64,000 bases of DNA from Saprospiraceae bacterium. GTDB taxonomy: Bacteria > Bacteroidota > Bacteroidia > Chitinophagales > Saprospiraceae. The notes under the pieces were generated by a model. The model ran no database searches and was not told the origin of the DNA. It saw only the letters and a list, made by a program, of their open reading frames with translations. Every line of letters starts with the position of its first letter. Position 1 is the stretch's first letter. A program made the translations under genes and the position numbers. Positions 54,562 to 63,772 of this stretch are shown piece after piece. Location: assembly GCA_020629715.1 (NCBI GenBank), contig JAHDCU010000010.1, forward strand, positions 1-64,000, read 5' to 3'.

Positions 54562-55088
54562 TTTCGGGAACTCTAAGAGGAAGGCGGTATTCTCCGCCCA
54601 TGAAAAAATGGCCAACGCGACCGACTACAGACATAGCAAAAGAAGCGTTGTTCAATATTTTACAGAATAGGATTGATTTTGACGGTAAGACGATGCTTGA
54701 CCTTTTTGGAGGTACGGCCACTAATACTATAGAGTTTATCAGTAGAGGTGGCGGTCATGCTACTTATGTAGATCGATTTGGTCCTGCTCGTTCGTATGTT
54801 AAGCAATTGATTGATGAGTATAATATTGCTGATCAAGTGGCATTAGTAAAAGGAGATGTATTTAAGTTTATCAAACAAGCAGATACTTCATTTGACTACA
54901 TATTCGCAGATCCGCCTTATGCACTCCCAAGATTGTCAGATTTACCAAATTTTATTTTTGACTCATCTTTAATAAAGTCTAATAGTCTAGTGGTAATTGA
55001 GCACGATCAGAATAATAGCTTTAACTCCCATCCTCGATTTGAAGATTGTCGAAACTATGGTCAATCATTCTTTAGCTTTTTTAGCTAA
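54552..55088 (+). CDS. rsmD: 16S rRNA (guanine-N2)-methyltransferase RsmD
   Basis: RsmD methylates G966 (E. coli numbering) of 16S rRNA. The 178 residues start MRIISGTLRGRRYSPP and contain RPTTDIAKEALFNILQNRIDFDGKTMLDLFGGTATNTIEFISRGG (SAM-binding; the usual AGSG-like loop is GGTA here) and the catalytic DPPY in YIFADPPYALP (about residues 117-120). It overlaps the DUF3822 gene by 10 bp, which is frequent in this gene pair. Confidence 0.95.
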   Translation: MRIISGTLRGRRYSPPMKKWPTRPTTDIAKEALFNILQNRIDFDGKTMLDLFGGTATNTIEFISRGGGHATYVDRFGPARSYVKQLIDEYNIADQVALVKGDVFKFIKQADTSFDYIFADPPYALPRLSDLPNFIFDSSLIKSNSLVVIEHDQNNSFNSHPRFEDCRNYGQSFFSFFS

Positions 55089-55115
55089 AGCTCGTTTTCT
55101 TATACCTTTAATAAC

Positions 55116-55123
55116 TAAATTTG
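55116..55123 (+). promoter_or_regulatory. candidate -7 promoter box immediately before argS
   Basis: TAAATTTG matches TAnnTTTG exactly and ends 6 bp before the argS ATG at 55130. A start of transcription 6-7 nt downstream would fall on the ATG, predicting a leaderless or nearly leaderless mRNA. Confidence 0.5.
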
Positions 55124-55129
55124 CGGGCT

Positions 55130-56983
55130 ATGATATTTTTAAGCCCTATACAACAAAAGTTAAGTGACGCCATCAAGCACATTTATGATCATGACATCGC
55201 TCATGAAGAAATTGCTCTTTCTATCACGAGAAGTGAATTTGAAGGCGAAATAACCTTTATTGTATTTCCATTAACCAGAGTGGCAAAACAAAAACCAGAA
55301 GTAATAGCGCAGACTCTCGGTGATTATTTAAAGAAAGAATCTCAAGAAATTGTAGCTGACTTTAATGTGGTGAAGGGTTTTTTAAATATATCATTGACGG
55401 ACTCATTTTGGATAGATGTACTTCAGCAGATATCAAAAACACCAGACTATGGAGCAGGTAATCCAAAAAATAAAAAGGTTCTCGTAGAGTTTTCATCACC
55501 TAATACTAACAAACCGCTGCACTTAGGTCATGTGAGGAATATTCTATTAGGCTGGTCTTGTGCTCAAATCCAGGAGTATGCTGGTTATGATGTTATTAAA
55601 ACTCAGATCATCAATGATCGTGGGATAGCTATTTGCAAAAGTATGGTTGCATGGCGTCTATTCGGTAATGGTGATACTCCTGAAAGTACGGGTGTTAAAG
55701 GCGATCATTTTGTAGGGCAATACTATGTCAGATTTGAACAAGCTTTTAAAGATGAATACGAAAACTGGCAATCCAAAGATACAGCACTTGAGATCTTCAA
55801 GAAGCATGGAAAAGAAGGGCAAGAGTCAGCTGCTTTTTTCAAAGCATATAAGAATCAGTACTTTAACGAGTATAGTGAATTAGGAAAACAAGCACAAGAA
55901 CTTCTAATCAAGTGGGAGTCAGGCGATGAGTCTGCCATCGAACTTTGGAAGCAAATGAATGACTGGGTGTATGAGGGTTTTGAGGCCACATATAATGCAC
56001 TAGGTGTTCACTTTGATAGTTATTATTACGAGTCTGATACCTACCTGCTTGGTAAAGATGCTATAGAAGAAGGATTAAATAAAAATGTCTTTTATCGAAA
56101 AGATGACAGCAGTGTATGGATTGATCTTGAAGCTGAAAAACTTGATCATAAGCTTGTACTCAGAAGTAACGGGACGAGTGTATATATGACTCAAGATATA
56201 GGTACAGCTCAAAAACGATATGAAGATCATGGTGCTGAGAAAATGGTATATGTAGTAGCCGATGAGCAAGATTACCACTTCAAAGTATTATTTGAGATCA
56301 TGAAAAAGCTCAAAGCTCCATTTGGAGAGGGGATGTATCATTTGTCATATGGAATGGTAGATTTACCTACTGGGAGAATGAAGAGTAGAGAAGGTAAAGT
56401 AGTAGATGCGGATGATCTGGTAGAAGAGGTAATCGGGGAAGCAGCTCATCAAGCCAAAGAAAGAGGTGAAGCCGAAGAATTGTCACCTGCAGAGAGAAAT
56501 GAGTTGTATCGTAAAGTCGGATTAGGAGCATTAAAGTACTTTATACTCAAAGTAAATCCTAAAAAGCGAATGACTTTCAATCCTGCTGAAAGTGTAGATA
56601 TGCAAGGACAGACTGGGCCATACATTCAGAATGCATATGTTCGTATTCAAAGTATAGTACGTCGGTGGAAGGATATGAAGATTGATGCCAAGTTGAGTTC
56701 AGACTATGATGCAATAGAACCTGCTGAACGTATCTTGATACAATCGTTATCTAATTTTCCAGAGGAACTTCGCTTAGCGAGTGAAAACTACGATCCTTCA
56801 GGTCTAGCTAGTTATTTATATTCATTAGCAAAGTCATATCATAAGTTTTACCATGATGTACGTATACTGGGTGCTGAGGACGATGCAGCTAAGGCATTTA
56901 GAGTTTTCTTAAGTCAAAATGTGGCTAGTGTATTGAAAAAAGGAATGGAGTTGCTAGGTATCGAGATGCCAGAACGCATGTAA
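55130..56983 (+). CDS. argS: arginyl-tRNA synthetase
   Basis: ArgRS charges tRNA-Arg. The 617-residue class I synthetase has the N-terminal additional domain, the HIGH motif as HLGHVRNI (about residues 136-143), the catalytic core with YVVADEQDYHFKVLFEIMKKL and the KMSKS equivalent MKSREGKV, and the DALR anticodon domain at the C-terminus (FPEELRLASENYDPSGLASYLYSLAKSYHKFYHDVRIL). The frame is open to TTG 55121, but that codon is part of the promoter box, so ATG 55130 is preferred. glnS follows 14 bp later. Confidence 0.98.
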   Translation: MIFLSPIQQKLSDAIKHIYDHDIAHEEIALSITRSEFEGEITFIVFPLTRVAKQKPEVIAQTLGDYLKKESQEIVADFNVVKGFLNISLTDSFWIDVLQQISKTPDYGAGNPKNKKVLVEFSSPNTNKPLHLGHVRNILLGWSCAQIQEYAGYDVIKTQIINDRGIAICKSMVAWRLFGNGDTPESTGVKGDHFVGQYYVRFEQAFKDEYENWQSKDTALEIFKKHGKEGQESAAFFKAYKNQYFNEYSELGKQAQELLIKWESGDESAIELWKQMNDWVYEGFEATYNALGVHFDSYYYESDTYLLGKDAIEEGLNKNVFYRKDDSSVWIDLEAEKLDHKLVLRSNGTSVYMTQDIGTAQKRYEDHGAEKMVYVVADEQDYHFKVLFEIMKKLKAPFGEGMYHLSYGMVDLPTGRMKSREGKVVDADDLVEEVIGEAAHQAKERGEAEELSPAERNELYRKVGLGALKYFILKVNPKKRMTFNPAESVDMQGQTGPYIQNAYVRIQSIVRRWKDMKIDAKLSSDYDAIEPAERILIQSLSNFPEELRLASENYDPSGLASYLYSLAKSYHKFYHDVRILGAEDDAAKAFRVFLSQNVASVLKKGMELLGIEMPERM

Positions 56984-56997
56984 AAGAGAAAAGTAAA

Positions 56998-58671
56998 ATG
57001 TCAGAAATAAGAGAAGAGTCAAAGAATTTTATCGAAGTCATCATAGATGAAGATATTGCAGCCGGTAAGCATGGGGGAAGAATACATACGCGGTTTCCTC
57101 CCGAGCCCAATGGTTATTTACATATTGGTCATGCAACAGCTATTTGTCTAAATTTTAGCATTGCAAAAAAATATGGTGGTAAAACGAATCTACGTTTCGA
57201 TGATACTAATCCTGTTACGGAGGATACAGAATATGTAGATGCTATCAAAAAAGATGTTCAATGGTTAGGTTTTCAGTGGGAGGGATCAGAGCTATATGCA
57301 AGTGATTATTTTGACACTTTATATGGATATGCCGTAACATTGATCAATAAAGGTTTGGCGTATGTCGATGATTCTACCGCCGACGAAATTGCCGAGCAAA
57401 AAGGTACACCAACTCAACCCGGAAAGGAGAGCCCGTATCGAAACAGATCTATTGAAGAAAATCTGCGATTATTTGAGGGGATGAAAGCTGGGGAATTTGA
57501 AGACGGTGCTAAAGTACTCCGAGCTAAAGTGGATATGACCAGTCCTAATATGCACATGAGAGATCCCGTCATATATCGTATCAAGAGAGCACATCATCAT
57601 CGTACGGGAGATCAGTGGTGTATTTATCCGATGTATGATTTTGCCCATGGTCAATCAGATTCTATAGAGGGTATTACGCATTCTTTATGTTCACTTGAGT
57701 TTAGACATCATAGGCCATTATACAATTGGTTTATAGAGCATTTAGAGATATTCCCTTCTAGACAGATTGAGTTCGCCAGGAGAAATGTAAGTTATATGAT
57801 TACCTCCAAGCGAAAGTTGATGAAACTCGTACAGGAAGGCTTAGTCAGATCTTGGGATGATCCTCGTATGCCGACGATATCAGGTATGAGAAGGAGAGGT
57901 TATCCCGCTGCGGCGATCAGAAACTTCTGTGACCGAGTTGGTATGGCAAAGAGAGATAACGTCATCGAAGTAGAGCTTCTAGAAGCTTGTGTAAGAGAAG
58001 AACTCAATGCAACTACGGATCGTATGATGGCTGTGCTAGATCCAATAAAACTAGTCATCACTAACTATCCTGATGGTAAAACTGAACAACTGATAGCCAT
58101 CAATAATCCAGCATTAGAGAATCCCACAACCCGAGAAATACCATTTTCTAAATCCCTGTATATCGAAAGAGCAGACTTTATGGAAGATGCTCCCAAAAAG
58201 TTTTTTAGACTATCACAGGGCAGAAATGTAAGGTTGAAATATGCTTATATCATCCATTGTGATGGAGTATTGAAAGATGAAAATGGAGAAATAGTCGAAG
58301 TGCAGTGCTCATATTATGAAAATAGTAGAAGTGGTTCTGATGAATCTGGTATAAAGGCTAAGGGGACTTTACATTGGGTATCTGCCGAGCATGCTATTGA
58401 TGGACAAGTCAATGTATACGAGCGTTTATTTACAGATCCTGAGCCAACAGGACATGAGGACAAAGATTTTATTGAGTTTTATAATCAGGACTCTTTGAAA
58501 ATTAATAAAAATGCAAAATTAGAACCAGCTCTCGCTCAAGTAGCTGCCAAAACGGCTTTTCAATTTATGAGACTTGGCTATTTCTATAGCGATGATGAAC
58601 ATACTCCATCTGCACCCATTTTTAATAAGACAGTAGGTCTCAAAGGAGCTTGGAAGCCTAAGAAAAAGTAA
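56998..58671 (+). CDS. glnS: glutaminyl-tRNA synthetase
   Basis: GlnRS charges tRNA-Gln directly. The 557-residue enzyme has TRFPPEPNGYLHIGHATAICLNF (HIGH motif near residue 40), RFDDTNPVTEDTEYVDAIKKD, the KMSKS-like MITSKRKL (about 267-274) and two C-terminal anticodon-binding barrels. GlnRS is of eukaryotic origin and patchily present in bacteria, but it is common in Bacteroidota. It is cotranscribed with argS (14 bp gap). Confidence 0.97.
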   Translation: MSEIREESKNFIEVIIDEDIAAGKHGGRIHTRFPPEPNGYLHIGHATAICLNFSIAKKYGGKTNLRFDDTNPVTEDTEYVDAIKKDVQWLGFQWEGSELYASDYFDTLYGYAVTLINKGLAYVDDSTADEIAEQKGTPTQPGKESPYRNRSIEENLRLFEGMKAGEFEDGAKVLRAKVDMTSPNMHMRDPVIYRIKRAHHHRTGDQWCIYPMYDFAHGQSDSIEGITHSLCSLEFRHHRPLYNWFIEHLEIFPSRQIEFARRNVSYMITSKRKLMKLVQEGLVRSWDDPRMPTISGMRRRGYPAAAIRNFCDRVGMAKRDNVIEVELLEACVREELNATTDRMMAVLDPIKLVITNYPDGKTEQLIAINNPALENPTTREIPFSKSLYIERADFMEDAPKKFFRLSQGRNVRLKYAYIIHCDGVLKDENGEIVEVQCSYYENSRSGSDESGIKAKGTLHWVSAEHAIDGQVNVYERLFTDPEPTGHEDKDFIEFYNQDSLKINKNAKLEPALAQVAAKTAFQFMRLGYFYSDDEHTPSAPIFNKTVGLKGAWKPKKK

Positions 58672-58709
58672 TCAAATATTGGATAAAACTTAGTACGTAT
58701 ATTAGCAGT

Positions 58710-59255
58710 ATGAGTGATCATAGAGTCATATTATCCGATAGTCAATTTGAGCTCACGATTAAACGTCTAGCTCACCAGTTGATAGAAAACTATGATGACT
58801 TTAGCAATACTTCGATTATTGGGATTCAAGAGACGGGAGTCTATACGGCCAATCGAATCGTACAGGTTTTAGAAGATTTAGGTATATCGGTAGAGTTTGG
58901 TAAGCTCGATATTACTTTTTATAGAGATGACTATCGTTTAAGATCAGAACCACTAAAGGCTAGTAGCACAGAAATTGATTTTTCACTTGACGGGAAACGG
59001 GTAATTTTAGTTGATGATGTACTTTATACTGGACGAACAATACATGCAGCTATGTCGGCATTACAGGATATAGGGCGTAGCTCCCACGTAGAACTCGTTA
59101 CGATGGTAGACCGTCGATTCAATCGTCATCTACCTATTAAGGCTGATTATGTAGGTCTCACCGTGGATGCGTTGGAGGAAGCATATGTAAGAGTGAAGTG
59201 GAAAGATATTGACGGTGCTGATGAAATTTTATTTTTCGAATCAAATAAGCAGTAA
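58710..59255 (+). CDS. pyrR: PyrR-like bifunctional pyrimidine regulator/uracil phosphoribosyltransferase
   Basis: PyrR is an RNA-binding attenuator protein with uracil phosphoribosyltransferase activity in Firmicutes. The 181-residue protein contains SIIGIQETGVYTANRI, LDITFYRDDYR and the PRPP loop RVILVDDVLYTGRTIHAAMSAL (about residues 93-114). pyrB starts 4 bp after the stop. The 38 bp upstream contain no PyrR-type anti-antiterminator, so regulation may differ from Bacillus. A TATATTAG box lies 4 bp before the ATG. Confidence 0.95.
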   Translation: MSDHRVILSDSQFELTIKRLAHQLIENYDDFSNTSIIGIQETGVYTANRIVQVLEDLGISVEFGKLDITFYRDDYRLRSEPLKASSTEIDFSLDGKRVILVDDVLYTGRTIHAAMSALQDIGRSSHVELVTMVDRRFNRHLPIKADYVGLTVDALEEAYVRVKWKDIDGADEILFFESNKQ

Positions 59256-59259
59256 TTAG

Positions 59260-60189
59260 ATGGAGTCCTCTCTAAGTACAAAACATCTACTCGGTATAAA
59301 ATATATCACTTCAGAGGATATCCGGTTAATATTTGAAACGGCTCGACAGTTTAAAGAAGTGATCAATAGACCGATCAAAAAAGTACCATCTCTACGTGAT
59401 ATTACCATTGCTAATCTTTTTTTTGAAAATTCTACGAGAACAAAACTTTCCTTCGAACTAGCCGAAAAGCGCTTGTCTGCCGATGTAATAAACTTTTCTG
59501 CTGCGGCATCTTCTGTGAAAAAAGGAGAGACCTTATTGGACACAGTCAATAACATTTTATCCATGAAAGTAGATATGCTCGTCATGAGGCATCCTGCTCC
59601 TGGAGCTCCAATGTTTCTATCTCAGCATATAGATGCAAGTATTGTAAATGCTGGGGATGGTACTCATGAGCATCCTACGCAAGCTCTGCTTGATGGATAT
59701 AGTATGAATGAAAAGTTGGGTGACCTAGAGGGTAAAAAAATATTGATTGTTGGAGATATCAAGCATTCTAGAGTTGCATTGAGCAATATTTTTTGTTTAC
59801 AGAAACTAGGAGCAACTGTAAGAGTCTGTGGTCCGCCTACACTGCTTCCAAAGCATATCAAAGAGCTTGGCGTAGAAGTATCCTATAATATCCGAGACTC
59901 GCTAAACTGGTGTGACGTGGCTAATATTTTGAGGATTCAACTAGAGAGACAAGATGTTAAGTACATTCCGTCTCTCAGAGAGTATTCTCAGTATTTTGGA
60001 ATTAATAAGGCTCTATTGGATTCTCTAGATAAAGAAATTGTCATCATGCATCCAGGACCTATGAATAGAGGAGTAGAGATCACTAGCGATGTAGCCGATT
60101 CTGAGCATTCGATCATACTACAACAAGTCGAAAATGGTGTAGCTATCCGAATGGCCGTATTATTCTTATTGGCTGGCAATAGATCTTAG
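59260..60189 (+). CDS. pyrB: aspartate carbamoyltransferase catalytic subunit
   Basis: PyrB makes N-carbamoyl-aspartate from carbamoyl phosphate and aspartate, the first committed step of pyrimidine synthesis. The 309 residues include the carbamoyl-phosphate site FFENSTRTKLSFE (about residues 49-61), MRHPAPGAPM, HEHPTQALLDGY, KILIVGDIKHSRVALSN and the C-terminal MHPGPMNRGVEI. No pyrI regulatory subunit is next to it. It is coupled to pyrR with a 4-bp gap. Confidence 0.97.
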   Translation: MESSLSTKHLLGIKYITSEDIRLIFETARQFKEVINRPIKKVPSLRDITIANLFFENSTRTKLSFELAEKRLSADVINFSAAASSVKKGETLLDTVNNILSMKVDMLVMRHPAPGAPMFLSQHIDASIVNAGDGTHEHPTQALLDGYSMNEKLGDLEGKKILIVGDIKHSRVALSNIFCLQKLGATVRVCGPPTLLPKHIKELGVEVSYNIRDSLNWCDVANILRIQLERQDVKYIPSLREYSQYFGINKALLDSLDKEIVIMHPGPMNRGVEITSDVADSEHSIILQQVENGVAIRMAVLFLLAGNRS

Positions 60190-60283
60190 AATGTTAAACA
60201 ATTTATAATTCATCTTGTAAAAGATAGAATTACGTTGACCAATTCGTCTGCATTTTAGAGTTTTGTAGAAGAAGAAATATAAT

Positions 60284-61711
60284 ATGATGAATTCAATTTT
60301 TAGATGGACAATAATCATTAATTTAATTGCTTTCGGAAGTACTTTGATAGGTCAAAGTGAAATCAAAATAAAAGTGTCTGATTATCAAAGTGATACTTTA
60401 ATATTAGGATATTACTTTGCGGATCGGCAGCTCGTTCAAGACACATTGTTATCGGAAAATAAAAAAGATTTTATCGTATCAGATACAGATTCTTTGCATA
60501 GTGGAATGTATCTGTTGCTAGTAAAACCTTCAAATAGTTTTATTCAATTTTTAATACCAGAAAAGGATCGGGAGTTTGATATAGCTTTTAGCTATAATGA
60601 TTTGGAGAAGATTAAATATAAGGGATCAAAAGTCAATGAAGATTTCCAGGAATATTTAAAATTCTTAAGTGATCAGCGTATTCAATCAGATGAACTCAAT
60701 AAGCAGAGAGCAGAGCTGGATTCATTGGGAGATTCTACAGATGCAATTACTCAAAAAATTCAAAAACTCAATGAAAAAGTTAATGACTATCAGTCAAAGT
60801 TATTAGATAATCATCAAGATGATGTTCTAGCCAAATTGATTAGATCGGGCAATGATATTGATATTCCTGAGTTTTCTGGAACTGAAGAGGAGATAAGATT
60901 AAGACGTTATATGTATTATAAGGAGCATTATTTTGATCATGTTGATATCTCAGATCAACAAAACATATATATGCCTTACATGCATCAAAGAGTGGATTAT
61001 TACCTAAATAAGCTGACTACGCAGATGCCGGATTCTATCATGCTATCTATGGATTATCTATTGGAAAAAATGGAATCTGCTCCAGAATCTTATAAGTTCT
61101 ATCTCAGTAATTTCCTCAACACCTATGGGAAAATGAAGATCATAGGTATGGATGCTGTATATGTGCATCTCGTTGAAAACTACTATGCAAAAGATAAAGC
61201 ACCATGGGTAGATGAAAAGAACCTCAAAAAGTTAATCAATAATGCTCGTCGTATTAAGCCTAGTCTTATCGGTAATACGGGTAGTGATCTAACGTTGTAT
61301 AAAGAAGATAGTACAGCTGTTAAGTTGTCAGAGATAGAAGGAGAATATTTGGTGTTGATGTTTTGGGCTCCTGACTGCGGCCATTGTAAAAAAGCTATGC
61401 CAGATGTTATTAAGTTTAATGAAGAATATAAGGATAAAGGGGTTACAGTAGTCGGTATATGTACCAAGCACCAAGAAAAGTACGACTCATGTTGGAAGGC
61501 AGTAGAAGAAAAAGGAATGATGAATCTTCTCAACCTTGGAGATAAATATCATAGGAGTAGATTTAAAACGAAGTATAACATCAACATGACACCTAAGATT
61601 TTCATACTTGATCGAGATTTAAAGATTCTTATTAAAGATATAGGTGCTAAACAGTTATCAGAGGTTATGGATAGTATAATGAAGAATAACGCTAGCAAAT
61701 CAACTCAATAA
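60284..61711 (+). CDS. TlpA-like thioredoxin-domain protein
   Basis: A 475-residue exported thiol-disulfide protein. The signal peptide (about residues 1-22, ending LIGQ) is followed by a DUF4369/DUF5106-like N-terminal domain (EIKIKVSDYQSDTLILGYYFADRQLVQDT), a long helical region (LNKQRAELDSLGDSTDAITQKIQKLNEKVNDYQSKL, probable coiled coil about 145-185), and a C-terminal thioredoxin-like domain with the active site APDCGHCKKAMPD (CGHC, about 367-370) and MTPKIFILDRD. Periplasmic. The CGHC motif differs from the CGPC of the other TlpA-like protein at 50130. Confidence 0.9.
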   Translation: MMNSIFRWTIIINLIAFGSTLIGQSEIKIKVSDYQSDTLILGYYFADRQLVQDTLLSENKKDFIVSDTDSLHSGMYLLLVKPSNSFIQFLIPEKDREFDIAFSYNDLEKIKYKGSKVNEDFQEYLKFLSDQRIQSDELNKQRAELDSLGDSTDAITQKIQKLNEKVNDYQSKLLDNHQDDVLAKLIRSGNDIDIPEFSGTEEEIRLRRYMYYKEHYFDHVDISDQQNIYMPYMHQRVDYYLNKLTTQMPDSIMLSMDYLLEKMESAPESYKFYLSNFLNTYGKMKIIGMDAVYVHLVENYYAKDKAPWVDEKNLKKLINNARRIKPSLIGNTGSDLTLYKEDSTAVKLSEIEGEYLVLMFWAPDCGHCKKAMPDVIKFNEEYKDKGVTVVGICTKHQEKYDSCWKAVEEKGMMNLLNLGDKYHRSRFKTKYNINMTPKIFILDRDLKILIKDIGAKQLSEVMDSIMKNNASKSTQ

Positions 61712-61762
61712 TCTAATAGGTTGATTCGTTAGCTATTTACTCGTCAGGTAAATTCTATTGTC

Positions 61763-62641
61763 ATGAGAAAGTTATATGTAATAATCATTCTATGGGCTTC
61801 AATTTCACTAAGTCTGAAGTCGCAAGCTGATAAGCTATTGGATTTATCGTTTCTAAGTGATGCAATGATAAATGCAGCCAAACCTGAGCATCGAGTAGCA
61901 GCTCATGATCTTTTTTATAGCGAGTTTAAAAAAAGTCTTGAATCCGAAGGAAGTTGGTCAAATAGCTATACCGAGTTGGAGTGGATTAGTATAAAACAAC
62001 CTGCTGACAAGAGTTTCAGGCTATTTACATGGCAGATTATAGCTGCTGAAAATGATTATCGATATTTTGGATTTTTACAAACCCAAAATGGCATGTTATT
62101 CGAATTGAAAGATGATAAAGATAATCTAGACGATGTAGAATACTTGAGTTTAGGCCCTGAAGAGTGGTATGGGGTATTGTATTATGAAATCAAGGAATAT
62201 AGTGTAGAGGGAATTAATCATTATTTACTTTTTGGTTATAATGGTCATTCGAAATATGAGAAAATTAAGATTGCCGAAGTTTTGACATTCATAGAGAATC
62301 GACCAATATTCGGAACGGAGTCATTTAAAATACCTAAGGAAGGTTCTAGAGATGATGTACGAAATAGAATAAAGCTTAACTACAGTGTGGATGGTAATGT
62401 CACATTGAATTATAATGAAGGGTTGGGTATCATTATGCACGATCACTTGATCCCTCGAATGGGACAATTTATTGGACAAGGTGAAACTATGGTACCTGAC
62501 GGATCTTATGAAGGATACCGATTAGTGAATGGATTTTGGGTGTATAATGAAAAGATATTTGATCACATTTATAAGAATGCACCTGTGCCAGTACCAAGTA
62601 TAAAAAAGGGAGAAAAGTCTATGTATAAGAGTAGAAATTAA
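61763..62641 (+). CDS. exported protein of unknown function
   Basis: I do not recognise a named family with certainty. The 292-residue product has a signal peptide (MRKLYVIIILWASISLSLKSQ) and a soluble, beta-rich mature part: LEWISIKQPADKSFRLFTWQIIAAENDYRYFGFLQTQNG, EEWYGVLYYEIKEYSVEGINHYLLFGYNGHSKYEKIKIAEVL and the C-terminal IIMHDHLIPRMGQFIGQGETMVPDGSYEGYRLVNGFWVYNEKIF. This pattern is common in conserved hypothetical exported proteins of this phylum. It may share a transcript with the upstream TlpA-like gene (51 bp gap). Confidence 0.78.
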   Translation: MRKLYVIIILWASISLSLKSQADKLLDLSFLSDAMINAAKPEHRVAAHDLFYSEFKKSLESEGSWSNSYTELEWISIKQPADKSFRLFTWQIIAAENDYRYFGFLQTQNGMLFELKDDKDNLDDVEYLSLGPEEWYGVLYYEIKEYSVEGINHYLLFGYNGHSKYEKIKIAEVLTFIENRPIFGTESFKIPKEGSRDDVRNRIKLNYSVDGNVTLNYNEGLGIIMHDHLIPRMGQFIGQGETMVPDGSYEGYRLVNGFWVYNEKIFDHIYKNAPVPVPSIKKGEKSMYKSRN

Positions 62642-62671
62642 AAACCTAATATTAATATTATATTAGGTTTT
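62641..62671 (+). terminator. intrinsic terminator
   Basis: AAAACCTAATAT and ATATTAGGTTTT form a perfect stem around TAATATT immediately after the preceding stop codon. The 3' arm ends in T residues. The AT-rich stem is weak but well placed. Confidence 0.75.
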
Positions 62672-62878
62672 ATTGATATATGTAAATGTCGGTTATATTG
62701 CAGTTTTGACCTATTTTCATTATTTTGTTAGGTTAGTGGAACATCAAAAGAATTATTCTCATGTGGGTTTGAGATCTAATAAAGTCTCACTATTAAGAAA
62801 TAAATCATAAAAAAACTAGATTCGACATAGTGCTGATTTCAATTTTCTGTGTCATGTAGGTGAAGAGGACAAACGTAA

Positions 62879-63772
62879 GTGAGATTAATAACAATAATAG
62901 TAATTATTTTCAGCTGTATTTACAGCGTTTTCAGTCAAGGTGTAGAGTATAGATTCTATACTGGTGCTACCTATTATCAAGGAGATTTATCGCCATTGCC
63001 CAATGCATTAAGCTTTTCTAAAGGGCATCTAGCCGTAGGTACAAGTGTAGGCTTGAGTGCAGGTCCATATGTAAGTTTTCAAACCAGATTATTATACGGA
63101 AAGATTTCAGGAGACGATGCTCAAGCTTCTAGTATCTGGCGTAAGAGAAGGAATTTGTCGTTTGAATCAGATCTTGTTGAGTGGGGAGTCACGACAGAGT
63201 TAAGTTTCAATTCAGTTTTTAAAAGACTCAATAAGTTTGGAATCAATCTGTATCTAGTTGGAGGAGTCAACTTATTTCATTTCAACCCTAAGGCTACTTG
63301 GCAAGGGAAAGAGTATAGATTGCAGCCTCTAGGTACAGAAGGTCAAAATTATCTACCTGGTAAAAGTAGATACTCTCTTACGGATGTAAGCATTACACAT
63401 GGCATTGGTGTTAAGTTTGATGTGGCAAGTAATATTGTTATGGGGGTAGAAGTAGCACCACGTAGAACGTTTACGGATTACATCGATGACGTTAGCGGTA
63501 CGTATGTATCCTACAACGAATTACTAGAAAATCAAGGTGAGATAGCTGCTAATTTAGCTAATAGAACAGGTGAGTATCTTGGGTCAAACCCAGTAAATGT
63601 TTCTACCGGTACTATCAGAGGCGATTCATCAGACAATGACTGGTATTTATTTACAGGTTTATTTGTAGGCTATAAAATAGGAACTCCTACATTACCTAAA
63701 TACGGAATTCTTACGCCAGCAACAAAGGGATCTAAAACATTCGAGGCTGACGGTTCAGAAATCAAGCAATAG
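62879..63772 (+). CDS. DUF6089-like outer-membrane beta-barrel protein
   Basis: A 297-residue protein with a signal peptide (MRLITIIVIIFSCIYSVFSQ) and a beta-barrel-like body opening with VEYRFYTGATYYQGDLSPLPNALSFSKGHLAVGTSVG, as in DUF6089 proteins. Alternating strands continue through LNKFGINLYLVGGVNLFHFNPKATWQGKEYRLQPLGTEGQ and IGVKFDVASNIVMGVEVAPRRTFTDYIDDVSGTY. The start is GTG 62879; no ATG is close. Function unknown, probably a small outer-membrane channel or structural protein. Confidence 0.85.
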   Translation: MRLITIIVIIFSCIYSVFSQGVEYRFYTGATYYQGDLSPLPNALSFSKGHLAVGTSVGLSAGPYVSFQTRLLYGKISGDDAQASSIWRKRRNLSFESDLVEWGVTTELSFNSVFKRLNKFGINLYLVGGVNLFHFNPKATWQGKEYRLQPLGTEGQNYLPGKSRYSLTDVSITHGIGVKFDVASNIVMGVEVAPRRTFTDYIDDVSGTYVSYNELLENQGEIAANLANRTGEYLGSNPVNVSTGTIRGDSSDNDWYLFTGLFVGYKIGTPTLPKYGILTPATKGSKTFEADGSEIKQ

